The translations under genes were made by a program, and so were the position numbers. A model generated the notes under the pieces. The model saw only the letters and a program-made list of their open reading frames with translations. It made no database searches and was not told the DNA's origin. 64,000 nt of DNA from contig JADNRX010000195.1 of NCBI GenBank assembly GCA_015501595.1, forward strand, positions 1-64,000, given 5' to 3'. Positions 44,431-55,995 of the stretch are shown piece by piece. The DNA comes from Hymenopellis radicata. Taxonomy: Eukaryota; Basidiomycota; Agaricomycetes; Agaricales; Physalacriaceae. Within the stretch, counting starts at the first letter, position 1, and every line of letters starts with the position of its first letter.

Positions 44431-45949
44431 ACTCCCGAATCTCGATAGATCGTGCAGGTACGACTCTTCGGACTGACGTACACACCTTGCTCCGTCTGTT
44501 CTTCTCTGCCCTCCTCCAACCGGCTCTAACAAACGAGCGCCTTTCATGCCTTTCTCCTTGGAGGGTATCTATTGGCGGCTTCCGCTGGTTGTAGGGATAG
44601 TCGGCGGGCAATGGGTTTCAGCATTCAACTCGTATCGCATCATCTTACTTTTGAACCAGGAGCTCGACGAATCGAGCTGGTGTCCCGGCCTGGTGCGTTC
44701 AACACGGATATTGTGTCGAACTGATTTGAACTTAGACATCTTAGGCCGGGAATCAGGTTTCAGCGGCGACAGTTGAGAACTAACTCAATAGTGAAGTTGT
44801 TCGTTTTCCCGCCTAGCATCGCTAACGCCCTTCTGGTTCGCAGAGTGCGCTGAGACGTCGAATCTTCGGCGTGGAACGTAGCGAGGGAAAGTGACGGTGA
44901 GCGAGAAACCGGGAAGAATGCAGAGGCGAAACTGACACTTGTACAGAGAGATCCCGGTTGAATTCTCCCGTGTGTAAGTAATAGCTGTCTGTGCGCCCAA
45001 TCGTCGCCTTGACTTCTTTTTCAGCTCCCGTCCTGAAATTGTTTCTTGACGCACTCGATGGGATGGGTTGTTGGAAGTATCCTCGTCTCGGGAACTTCAC
45101 CTTGACCTTCTTGTAGCAATCTACGAGTGGGAGTTCAATGTTTAGTGGGTGTATCTGGACCGTAAGTACTGGTAAGTGTCTGAGTCGAACGACATAACGG
45201 GAGCGTGTATTGTTCCAGAACAGGACTTTCGCCACACAAGACAGTTTGATGCGACGGAACACCCATGAGTCACTTGCTTGATATTTGAGGCCCAGATGTC
45301 CACCTCATCTATCGGCCTTTAACCACCAAAGGTATAAAGAGCAGTGAGAGTTCGTCTGTCTTGCACCGTTCTTTCCTTCCAGCTCGGTGCTCTATCAAGC
45401 CTCTCGTCCGGTACTACGACCACTTTCTGGACTGTGCGGCTTCCTGATTGTCTGTGTCTGAGCGTGCTGGGATGAATATCGCGACCCCAGCACGTTGGTA
45501 CCGGGGACGATATGCACTGTACACCCGGTCACACACCTCAGAAGTGGGACTTCTAATGTACATACTCTTTTTCCCAATCTATCAGACCTTCTGGAGCAGA
45601 AACTATTGTCAAAAGTACCAACAACAACGTCCAGCTTGCAAAACCATACGTACTAAACTTCACGGCACCTCAAGCCGTGGGAGTGATCCAAAGAGGTAAT
45701 AATCCCCACGCTCTTTTCCTCCATCAATCCAGTCATCTCTTTTCTTCCTCGCCATGCAGCCGTCAACGCGACGGACGCGACGGAGACCAGCAGAGAATTG
45801 ATATGGCTATGAGGTGCGGTGATTCGTTTCCTGACTCGACTGCCACTGACATCAAGTGTATAGGCAGATCCTCGCATTCGTACAAACTCAACGACACTTT
45901 CACCCGCCTTGAATCCACCCAGCGTGCTCCTCCAACCGTCGTACGAGTC

Positions 45950-47346
45950 CGTCGAGACTAGAAGCAGCAGCAGAGCCTCCAGCGCCTGGTGACGCAGCGT
46001 CGGATTCCTGCATCACGGCCAGATCCAAGATGAGCGCCAGCAACTCTAGGAATACCAGTATGCGTTGGTCCCAGCGAGACGACGAACAGCCATCGGACTC
46101 TTCAGCCGCCCTTCCGGTCGCCATACTCCTCCACTCCCCGCGAACGTCGCCCGTCTCACCTCACCGACATCGCCCATGACGATTAACCCACCACTACCGA
46201 TGGATCCGCCGCTGCATCCCGCCACGCCGCATCTCACACACCAGGACTCTCCCTCCCCGCGCTTCTACGAGCTTAAACTTTAACCTGCTTCGTGGACGAC
46301 GGCAGAGCCAGGAGTGCAAAGTTAGCCCTGACAACAACCCGCCGAGTCCAGGCTTCGAAGGCGCTGAGCTGCATGGGTACGCTTAGGAGGCGGCGAAGCG
46401 GGGGCGTCGTGAACGTGCCGCTGAGTCGCAGTCAGTGTCGACGCGACGCATCGCACCTCGACTCGCGCCGTGCCTTGCGCTTCGATGCCATTACGCGCGA
46501 TCTCAAAGAGGGCGACGTGGCTGTGCGCATTGGGCGCTTCACGGAGCAGGCGAACCCGCCTACAGCATCGACGACGACGAACAAGATTGCGTTCAAGTTC
46601 AAGGTGGTGTCTCGTGCCCATGCAGAGGTGTGCGAGGCGCCGGGCGTGTTTTATGTGCGCGATACGAGGAGCAGCAGCGGGACGTTTCTCAACCATGTCA
46701 GGTTGAGCCCGGAATACTGAGAGTAGGGCGAGCGTATTGCGCGATGGGGATATTCCTTTGCTGTGTCTATACGACAAACGCTTTTCATCGCGCGTTGCTC
46801 CCACACTTTCCACTACAAGTGTATTCGACCGTTGCTGGAGAACCACCATCCTGCGTTTACCTGTCCGCTGTGCCGAACGTTTGCAGACCTTGAGGAGGAC
46901 GTAGAGGTTGAGGTAGGCCTCTATGCTCTTTCCATATTCTAAAAACCAAATATTTTTATCAGGTCCTTGAGCAGGAAGAAGAAGCACTAGACTCTGACGC
47001 AGACGACGAGGCCGACAAACCCGCTACGCCCTCAAAGGCAGCAAAAGAGAAACGACGTCAGGAAGACCGGGAGCGAGACGCAGGGGCAGAGACTGAGGTT
47101 GAGGGTGACGGTTCTGCGGGTCGGCGTCGCAGCAGGATGGAGATTGACCTGGAAGGGATACGGGACGAGGAGGCAGAGGCAGAGGCAGACGTGGAGGAGC
47201 AGGCGATGGACGTGGAGGCGCCAATCGGTGGCCCTACGCTCATCACGCACCCCGGATCGGCGCCGGGTTCGGAGGAGGCGATGGACGTGGGCGATGAGGA
47301 GAGGGTGGTGAATGTGAATGACAGGGAGGTCAAGCTGGGGTCCTAA
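45950..47346 (+). pseudogene. FHA-RING pseudogene, copy at 46 kb
   Basis: FHA and tail regions align with the 11-kb gene. It carries the same junction GGGGATATTC-CTTTGCTGTG (46749) that removes the FHA end and first RING Cys pair, and also a loss in GAGGTGTGCGAGG (46626) and in CCCGGAATACTGAG (46712), which introduces a stop. The last exon is fully open (VLEQEEEALDSDADDEAD...VKLGS) to TAA at 47346 and shows the GTAGAGGTTGAG spelling that the 11-kb copy lacks. Confidence 0.9.
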
Positions 47347-47586
47347 CGGTACAAGCTATATCCGTTTTCCTTTTCGTGGCTTTCATTGTTGTATGGAGTC
47401 TATTCTACGCGACTACTATAATATTGGGTGTTTGTTTGCTTGTAATTAGTTTTGATTGCATGACCTCTTGCACATTCCGGATTTCTTTTGCAGCTTCCTC
47501 TGAATGCTGTGCCGGTCCGAGCACAAGAAGTATTGTCGCGCGTGGTGTGATCCCATCAGCAGCACTCGCTGCCTCTTACCCTCATG

Positions 47587-49186
47587 ATGCCCGCCCACGA
47601 CATCTCCTGCACGGATGACCGCTCTACTATTCCGGATGTATCTGACCATGATTTCTCTGATGAAGATGCCGAATCCGACTACCAGAGTTGCGAGTCTTAC
47701 AGTTCAGATGACGACGAGGCGGTGATTTATCAACGCAGGCCCCCTGATCGTAGATGGGTGCCCATCCAAGAAAGGTATGCCACCGCTATTTACGTGAAGG
47801 TACGAACCTCTCACAATGATGCTTAGGGTTGGCGACGTGCAAGATCTTGTCCGGGCTCCGGGATGGACTTCGGAGATTGAGTATATCCAATGGAATGATG
47901 CACTGAGGGACAGTAAAGAGAGGAGGCTGGATGCAATAGCTGTACTTGCTGAGACTGTAGGTGGAGTCCTACGACAGTACTGGCATGGGATACTTGCAAG
48001 CTCGGTGAGTATGTATCACATTGGGTTGTTTATGTAGTCTGATTTGTAGAGGGACCCGGGCGAATACTTCTTCACATTTCAGTCCTTGCTGAAAGTTCAA
48101 GTTCTCATCATGTCCGGCAAAGCAGCTTCAAGTTGGACGGGTGACTACTGGTTAGATATGCATCTACTTCAGATTCCCAGTAAAGGAAAGTTCCACATCG
48201 CCTTCAGCTCCAGTGTGTTTGAGGGAATGATTCCTTTTGATTGGTCGCCGGAGAGACGTTCGAAGGATCTTGCACAAGTCATGCGGATTGCCCTCCCGTA
48301 CTTCCGGGCGATGAATGCTCGCATTGATGCGCTGTCCAAGCTTCGGAATGTGGGCTACTCCTCCTCCTCTTCTGATTCAGCATCGGTTTTCGGACCAACA
48401 AACATGGCAAACCTCATCACATGCCTGGACATTGTGGAGAGCGTCGCGAAATTGGTTCCGGTGTTTGGAGACGTGCTCGAGGGCGCGTGCGGAATCCTGC
48501 GGAAGACTGTCCAAGCAGCAGAGGTGAGTACTGTTCTCCAGTGCACCTAGTGGTGTCCAACTGATTTCTTACTAGAACGCTCGAAGCGCCCGCAACGAAT
48601 GCCGGGCTCTCACAGAGCACACAGCTTCCATCACCCTTGCTATCTTAAACGAGATTGGACCGGCATCTACACTCAGTGGTGCTGATATTAACAGAATTTC
48701 CGATCTTCGCGAGTACGTCGACACGTCTCCTATATCAGTCGACACGAACTCACTTCAATCACAGAACCATTAAGATTGTCGAATCCAGAGTCCACAGTTT
48801 CTCGAAGCTCGGGCGGCTGAGGTACTTGATCTCACGCGGACGAATCACTGCCGAGGTTATGGAGCTCCGTTCCCGAGTGGACAACGCACGGATCGTGTTC
48901 AACGTGTGCTCGTTACCTCTGCGATTCGTACCACTGCTAATGAGGTTTTAAGATTCGAAGTGATATCTCAACAACGCGATTACTAACTGACCTGAAGATC
49001 ATGCATACACGTCTCGCCTCACGTGTTGACGATATCTATGATGGCCAAAAGACGACACACCACATGTTGCGTACACTTTTGGTGGAGGTCGGTACCGGTC
49101 TCTCTGGTCATATCTGTAGTCACGCAGTCTTGATGCAGGTCCGAGGACGTAGAACCGGAGATGCGTACATCGATGAGGCAGACTGA
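47587..49186 (+). CDS. HLP copy 4 (intact): HeLo/MLKL-N-terminal-like protein, 438 aa
   Basis: Exons 47587-47774, 47827-48004, 48083-48523, 48576-48712, 48765-48903 and 48953-49186 join in frame (1,317 nt) with GT-AG introns of 49-78 nt; intron positions equal those of the 13-kb copy. It has the acidic N-terminus (MPAHDISCTDDRST), the unknown middle region (diverged: SSWTGDYWLDMHLLQ), and the helical domain (FGPTNMANLITCLDIVESVAKLVP...; SRVHSFSKLGRLRYL; ELRSRVDNARIVFN). The stretch that looks like a tiny intron in other copies (after LLVE) is here in frame and adds 16 residues. An extra ATG directly before (47584) is possible. The FHA-RING pseudogene lies 240 bp upstream. Role inferred as for the 13-kb copy. 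Confidence 0.75.
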
Positions 49187-49779
49187 GGAGGGAGTCGAGT
49201 GATGGGCTTTTGTTTTCTATAGGTTATTCGCCGTGGATCCACGAGTGTATATCATAAGAGTTTGAGCAGGCAATACGTCAGGAGGAAGTTACAAACAGCG
49301 CAAGGGTTTATTGGTGCGTGGATTTAAGATTAGAGAGGAAGGCGGGGTTCAAAGGACAGCGCCACGCTTGTCGAGATACTGTAGAATTAACAGCTCTGAA
49401 GGGTGCTGAAAGTGTGTAGGTCAAATGCTAGAACACAAAGCGAGAACGAACCATGTACACTGGAGTCGTCGGCGAAAGCCAGACAACGATTCGTCTACAG
49501 GGAAGGTAGGCAAGAATGGCGAAGAAAGAGAGTTTTTGACACCGTACCAGATGTACCAGATATGTCTGCAAAAACGTGTCGACGATCTTCGGTTGTCGTG
49601 TGGTGTCCAAAGCGCATGCTGCTCGACAAGTGCTGGGAAAAGATTAGAACACAGCAGCGAAGACGACAGATTACCAGAGTGTTCGGAGCAAGCGCACCGA
49701 GAGGCAGCAATACCTAAGTGAAAACCGGGTGGTGGTGGGAGGAAAGAGGCCCACTCGTCATATCAACCTGAATGTCGTG
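49187..49779. other. 3' flank of HLP copy 4, no gene seen
   Basis: Short overlapping frames on both strands (49403-49721) show no recognisable family. The beginning matches the 3' flank of other HLP copies. Confidence 0.4.
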
Positions 49780-50740
49780 TTCGTATGTTGGTGAGGCGGA
49801 CTGAGGAGGGATGACGTGAACGGCTTCTGTTTTCTATAGAATAAGAGCCATTTACTGACTCCTCGGTTGAAGGAAACACGGCTACTATGCATTGTAGACT
49901 GTTTATAAGACTATAATGGCGATAAGTAATACACACCGAGGCGAGGTTCGCACGAAGATCTGAAGTAAGCCTTGAAAGAGTCAGCCAACTTCTTGTCGGC
50001 GAAACAAGATGTTCGATGGGCATGTAAGCAGTAAGCCTGAAGTACACAATCAGTTCCATAAGAAAACCGGCAAGATATAAATACTCATCGTGTCGTGATG
50101 AGAACATCTCCATCGACGAGCTCATCGACAAGAGCATACTTACTCCTCCAGACATCCGAACATGAGGGTCCAACTACGTGCACGAGTCGCACCACGTCTG
50201 ACGGCTCCAGCGAGCCTCGCCAGACCATCCCAATAGCATCCCCCACATTCCTTCGACTACATCTCTTACCACATGTTCGTTCAAAGAAACAACATCGACT
50301 TCGGCGTTCATTCGAGGTAAAACGGCTCTTTAAGACGTCCGCTCTCGAAGAAAGGAGTCGTTCAGGCCAGGAGAGTCAAATTCTCGCTGTCATGCTCCGC
50401 AGAGTGTCGTCACTTGATGGCCGGTGATGGACGTGGAATGGAAGCAGCACTGATGACAGTTTAGTACGGCGTGATGGAGTCGTATTAACTCTTGACGTCG
50501 AGTTTGCTCTGTTGAAGGTGTCAAGAAACAGTGTCGAGTTGACCGCGTATCTATGTATGAGCGTTCGTCGTGAGACGAGGCCGCGATCATCACCCTACAA
50601 TACGAATATCAACATGCTGACTTGCTCGTCATTCACGGAATACTCACGGGAGAGGAGGTGAGAGAGATATAGTACCCACGGGGACGGAACAGAGCTAAGT
50701 GCGGATCCATTACACAGGTGCGAAGCCGAGTGGGCGTTGG
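49780..50740 (+). repeat. Block D copy 2
   Basis: Uninterrupted duplicate of 27905-29400; supplies the empty sites for E4 and D2. Begins GTATGTTGGTGAGGCGGACTGAGG, i.e. a second trace of an HLP 3' end. Confidence 0.6.
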
Positions 50741-50749
50741 AAGCGTCTC

Positions 50750-51720
50750 GAAGATATCCTCTCAAAACCAAACTCGAAGTGTGGCGTCGATTAGCTTAAC
50801 GCGGGCGATAGCCCAGAAGTGAGGGGCTCGGCGGGGGAAACGCCGCTGCTCACTGCATTTAATGGGATACAATGGCGCTGGGACAATGAATTAGTGCGGG
50901 AATTGAGGCAGAACGAACTAACCCACCTAGTGAAGTTCGCCGCCTGAGCATCCCAATCCGTCCGTATACGGGAATGCTCCAAGATCCAGATCCCCATCTG
51001 CGGTGAGGATTCTCCGTCTGCACATTTCCAGAGATTTGATGGCGGTAAGGCGGAGGAACTGCCAATGAAAACAGTATTGAGCGTGGAATTTACAGGAAAA
51101 ATTCAAACCTTTTTACTAGAAGAAAAGCCGAGCAGCACACGCTTTAGTCGTCGCGAAACGGGGTGTGTCCCAGACAGAGTGTTGTTCCTCTCGTCGTTTG
51201 AACATGGGAGGCGGCGGCAAAGCCGCCTCGACTAAGCGAAGGCGGTGAGCACAGGAAGGTGCGGAATACGAAGCAGAACATACAGCTTTTGGTGGATGAA
51301 CAGATCTGATCTAAGGACAACCTCTCAGAATGCAAACATCAAAATGAGGCAAAATAAGTACCTTTTCGTCTGGACGAAAATCTGGTCCGGCGAGCTACGC
51401 CTGTCCTACGTCAAATGTTCGGTGTCGGTCACGACGACGGGGATTTCCCGAGTGTAGTACTTAGAAGGCCCGTGGTGGCGGTAGCAAGGCCACCACGGTC
51501 CATCCGTAAATACTACGAAAAGTTAGCCTACATTTCAACAGCGCCGAAGGAAGCAAAACGCACAAAGTTGCGGATGTATTGGAAGACAATCTAGCACCAA
51601 ATCATTGTAAAATAACGCGAAAAGGTTGAGAAAAGACGCACCACTTACACAGAATCCAAGCCTGGCCGCCGAGGTCGTCCATCCCACGGCCTCGTTCATC
51701 GCGATCCGACAAGGTCGTTT
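50750..51720 (-). repeat. Block R copy (degenerate gene-like repeat)
   Basis: Best complete copy of the block. On the minus strand: GACGACCTCGGCGGCCAGGC (~51670), CTAGATTG...AAGGAAGC (~51550), GCCGGACCAGATTTTCGTCC then GTACTTATTTTG...GTCCTTAG (a plausible 51-nt intron, ~51320-51370), an exon-like section with VEAALPPPPMFKRREEQH, and GTTTGAATTTTTCC...GGCAG (second plausible intron). Frames are interrupted by stops. Confidence 0.5.
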
Positions 51721-51866
51721 ACCGAGACAGTTGCCGTCCAGTGAGGCTTCGACGCGTCGTACATGAAAGGAATACACCTACAAGATGGAGAGAACGTGAT
51801 GGTAAAAGGCAAACCATCAACTGCCGGATTCGGTTGACTGGTCGAAAACTTCTTCCTCCCGCCATC

Positions 51867-52064
51867 ATGTCGCGTCGAGGTGTATCCTCAATTCTCAACC
51901 TTTGGGCGTCGGATATTTTCAATATTCAATGGGATCTGCTGGTCCTTGCGCGTCAGTCCTTGTGGGATGATATCGAATACGACAACACACCTGGGAACAC
52001 CTACTTCGTCAACTCTCCGTCTTGGAAATCTGAACCCTGTTCTCAAGAAATTGAGTGGCTCTAG
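51867..52064 (+). CDS. Short conserved frame in block C, copy 3 (65 aa)
   Basis: ATG after CCCGCCATC; peptide begins MSRRGVSSILNLWASDIFN and contains WDDIEYDNTPGNTYFV; ends TAG. It is homologous to the frame at 43090. Divergent from block R, whose minus-strand reading starts just upstream. Function unknown; could be an exon. Confidence 0.35.
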   Translation: MSRRGVSSILNLWASDIFNIQWDLLVLARQSLWDDIEYDNTPGNTYFVNSPSWKSEPCSQEIEWL

Positions 52065-52144
52065 CTCCTAAGCGCGTCCCCGCTTGACGGGCATCCGGTG
52101 GCGACGTCCGCTACTTGTAGAACGAATCAGTTTTGAAAGTATGA

Positions 52145-52588
52145 GGAGATGGCCTCACACAAGCCGCAAACGCTGCCAACAGCGCAGGCAGAACATCATC
52201 ACGTGTAGCTTCCCCAAAAGGCGATTGGTCCCAAAAAAGGAGATTGAATTGCAAATTCCGAGGCCCTGTAAGCACGCCGCGTTTGGAAGCAGACTCTATA
52301 TACGCTTGTTATCAAGCGTGTTGAGTCTGCCTAGGGGAGACTAAACGTAGACTGATAACGCAATGTCAGCAACGCTGTTTATGGCTCGCGTCTCCGGATC
52401 ACGCCAGCATTACAAAGGCTGAGCTCTGCTGTTCCGGAATCTTGCACACTCCGGCTTCGTCTTGAACGGGATGCCATCATAAACAGCTTCTTCTATCAAT
52501 ATCGATGAATCCTGTGCCGGTCGAGCACAGGAAGTGTTAACGTGTGTACGGCATCAACAGCATTCCTTCGCTTCCTCTTACCGTCGTC
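52145..52588. other. Spacer before HLP copy 5
   Basis: The last 230 bp matches the HLP 5' flank (TCCGGATCACGCCAGCATTAC, CACTCCGGCTTCGTCTTGAA). No FHA-RING sequence is present here, unlike in the other forward copies. Confidence 0.5.
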
Positions 52589-54223
52589 ATGCCCGCCTCT
52601 GCCCACGACAGCTCCTCCACGGATGACCGCTCTACGACGCAGGATGTATCTGACGACGACGTCTCTGATGAAGATGCAGAATCTGACTACCAGAGTTGCG
52701 GGTCCTGTGAAGATGAGGAGCGCATGGCGGAGGATGATGTGGACGGGGAGCTTGAGATTCTCCAATGGAACCCTATCGATGGTAAATGGGAGCGCGTACA
52801 GGCAAGGCATGTCACCGACATTTGCGTCATGGTATGGACCTCTCACAATGATGCTTAGCGACGTGCAAGATCTTATTGGGGCTTCAATGACCAGTAGTGA
52901 ATGGATTTCGAAGATTGAGCTTGCCCAACGGTTTGGCTCACTGTTGGAAGCTAGACAGAGGCACCTGGATGCACTAGCTGTACTTGCTGAGACGGTAGGT
53001 GGAGCTGCAAGACGATACTGGCATCGGATACTTTCATATGAGGAAAAGTATGGCCCGGTGAGTATATATCACATTGGGTTGCTTAGTATGTAGTCTGATT
53101 TGTAGAGCGTCAACTGTTTCTCGAACCTTCAGGCCTTGGTCTTTCTCATCATGTCCAGCAAAGGAGCTTGGTCCGATAACTATTGGTGGAAATTCCATAT
53201 ACTCTACATTCCTAGTCAACGAATGTACCACCACTCCTTGACCTCCAATGTGTTTGAGGGAAGGTATCTACTTGATTATTCGCTGAACAGACCTTCGAAG
53301 GATCTTGCAGAAGTCATGCGGATCACCCTACCGTACTTACGGGAGATGAATGCTCGCAACGACGCGCTGTCCAAGCTTCGGCATGTTGGCTACTCATCCT
53401 GTTCCTCGGATTCAGCCTCGATTTTTGGACCAACGAACATGGCGAACCTCGTCACATGCCTGGACATCGCGGAGAGTGTCGCGAAATTGGTTCCGGTGTT
53501 TGGAGACGTGCTAGAGGGTGCGTGCGGAATCCTCCGGAAGGCTATCAACGCTGCAGAGGCAAGTAACCTTTCGAAGGATATGATTGCTACCGTTATTTAA
53601 TTTCGTTTGCAATAGGTTGCACGTGCAGCCCGCGATGAATGCAAGGCTCTCGCTGAACATACAGCATGCATAACACTTGCTATCATCAATGAGATTGGTT
53701 CAACATCCAATCAACCTGTTATTCCGACTGCGAATGTCTTCGACATATGCGCGTAAGTCCCTTTTGATGTACTCCACTGGTATGTCTGATGTTAGTTATA
53801 GAACGATCGGCGAAGTTGAACGAAGAATTACCAGGCTATCGACACTCGGGCGCCTCAAATACTTGACGGCGCGCGGGAAAATCAATGCCGAAGTCAAAGA
53901 CCTACGTGCGCGAGTCGACAATGCGCGAATCGCGTTCAAGGTGAGTGTCGCAGTTGTTGAGCTCGTCCTCCTAACACCCCCGAAGATTCGAAGCGACATT
54001 TCAACAACGGGTTTACTGTACGACCTCCGGATGATGCAGACACGTCTCGCATCGCGTGTTGAGGATATCTACATGGGTCAGCAGACGACACACCACATGT
54101 TGCATACGCTTCTGGTGGAGGTCGGTCCCAATTTCTCTCTCTGCTCAGTTCGACGCTCACACAGTCTTGATGCAGGTTCGAGGACATAGAACCGGAGGCG
54201 CGCATGTCGAGGAGGCAGACTGA
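52589..54223 (+). CDS. HLP copy 5 (intact): HeLo/MLKL-N-terminal-like protein
   Basis: Exons 52589-52806, 52859-53057, 53133-53558, 53616-53752, 53802-53940 and from 53986. Introns 1 and 3 use GC donors (GCATGT, GCAAGT); the others GT. The protein has the acidic N-terminus, the middle region (EWISKIELAQRFGSLLEARQ) and the helical domain (FGPTNMANLVTCLDIAES...; TIGEVERRITRLSTLGRLKYL; DLRARVDNARIAFK). Read straight on, exon 6 stops at 54189; removing the 28-nt GTCGGT...CTCAG at 54121-54148 gives the family C-terminus (TVLMQVRG...EEAD) and TGA at 54223, 442 aa in all. Such a short intron would be unusual. Belongs with copy 2 to a subgroup having a PTAN-type insert. Confidence 0.7.
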
Positions 54224-55080
54224 GGAGAGGCGGTTGTCCACGCTCCGTTTAGGGCCTAGGCTAATGACTGTTGATTCGCTGAGCACTGTAGTTTATACCA
54301 TGAGAGGCAATGTATCAACATTTCTCTGTGCTAGAAGATACACCAACGCGGGTGTCTAAGAGCCGGGAATACCGAAGAAGATATAAGCTACCAGCACGAG
54401 TCAAGTCGATACGAACATAGCATATGCCTGATACGGAGACGATGGTCGTAATGGCGTCAATCAGACTAGGACTAGCCTATTCGCCATCTCGAGTGAATAC
54501 ACAGGCCGTTGTGCAGATGTGAAGCCGCGGAAATCCTCCTAGAATGATTAAATGATTGGTTTACTTACCTCGGCAACGGCCTGGCGCTCTATGGATAGTA
54601 TTCAGCCGTGATGGGGGAGATCATAGTGCCGTCAAGAATGTCCAGCTTGAAGGGTGGTATCAGTAAACTCCAGGTACTGCGGAGGAAGCACCACACCTCA
54701 CTGCTATTGAACCGAAATCCAGGTCCTGAATCGAGTCGTCAGTCTAGAAAGCGCGCCAGACTGACGTCACGTACAGACCAGGACCAATACATCGCCGATG
54801 TGTCCAAACGAGGCTATAAAGCCGACCACGGTCAGATATGACTCGTCGTCAATGGACGTAATTAGGTTACGCCAGGACGTATTGACGGGGACCTAACATG
54901 AGCGCAGTGAGTAACGACACTGAAGATGCGTACGAATACAATCTTTGACGACGACTACCCCAGTAAACCGGCGTCCAGCTGGCGTGCGACACGAATCGAG
55001 TTCGGATTTCGAATAGAAGTTGTTATGCGACCAGGGAGAAGGTCGCACAACGAGCTTAGCGGATCATGGGCGAAGACTAC
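54224..55080. other. 3' flank of HLP copy 5
   Basis: A 77-codon frame (54608-54841) and parts of others show no recognisable family. No element ends detected. Confidence 0.35.
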
Positions 55081-55995
55081 AATGAGACGACGATCTATTA
55101 GTACCGCCAGGACACAGGAAGGCGAAAGCAAAACTGAAATGTGGCGTAAATTTCGGGTAAGCGGTCGCTATCACCGCAGTGAAGAACTCGCAGCGCGAGA
55201 GCGGTGGCGGAAACGCCGAGTTCATCCCGTTCAACTGCAACATCCTAGGTTTTCATTGATAAATTAGCCCGGAAATTTAAACGTACCTCAGGAAGTTAAC
55301 CGCCTAAACATCCCAATCAGTCCGGTAGACACGAAGCCAGCAAGATTCATATCGCCATCCAGTAAGTTTCCTGTCTTGAGGCGCAGGAACTAATGAAACC
55401 GGGTCAGGATTGACCCTAAAATTGAGAGCGAAGATTCACACCTTTTCGCAGAAACAAAAGCCGGACCAGTAAGGCCAACACACGCTGGAGTCGTTCCAAA
55501 ATGGCGTATTGCCAAGACGAGGTGTTGTTCCTCACGTCGCTTGAATATGGGAGGAGGCGGCCGAAGCCGCCTCAACTAATGGAATGAGATGAGCACAAAA
55601 ATACCGGGGAGTACAGAGCAACACACGTACCTGTTTTGATGGTGAAGAATAAAACGGGTCAGAATTCAAACATAAAAATTAACCCAAATGCGCACCTTTT
55701 TGTGTGGACGAAGAGCTGGTCCGGCGAAGACAACCACGCATGTCCCAGATTCAGGTATCCGTCTCCGTAGTAATGCAACACTTCCTCTACTTAGATGCAG
55801 ACCTGCTGTCCAGATAGTGGCGAAGCCAGCGCCGCCTTTGCAAATGCTCTGTCGTCTTCAATTCATTAATGCAAATCCAAGCACTGAGAATGAAGGAACA
55901 CTCACGAAATGGAGCTTGAAATAGAGACACAAATAGATAGGGAAAATGCACGTTTCGCGAGCATCCCAAGTTTGCCAGCCGGCGACGCCGTCCAT
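55081..55995 (-). repeat. Block R copy, most diverged
   Basis: Landmarks: GAAATGTGGCGTAAATTTCGGGTAAGCGG (55136), CACACCTTTTCGCAGAAACAAAAGCCGG (55437), minus-strand PPPPIFKRREEQHLV (~55530-55575), TTGTGTGGACGAAGAGCTGGTCCGGCG (55699), CCAGCCGGCGACGCCGTCC (55976). Spacing of the landmarks is again about 260-270 bp. Confidence 0.45.

Larger units (their letters stand above)
42907..45930 (+). repeat. Block C copy 2 (duplicated upstream region)
   Basis: Matches 17190-18990 outside an insertion at about 43435-44440. A GGTA run (42963-42980) lies at its left border. The part 44800-45930 is almost identical to 17870-19030, including GGTATAAAGAGCAG at 45331. Confidence 0.65.
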
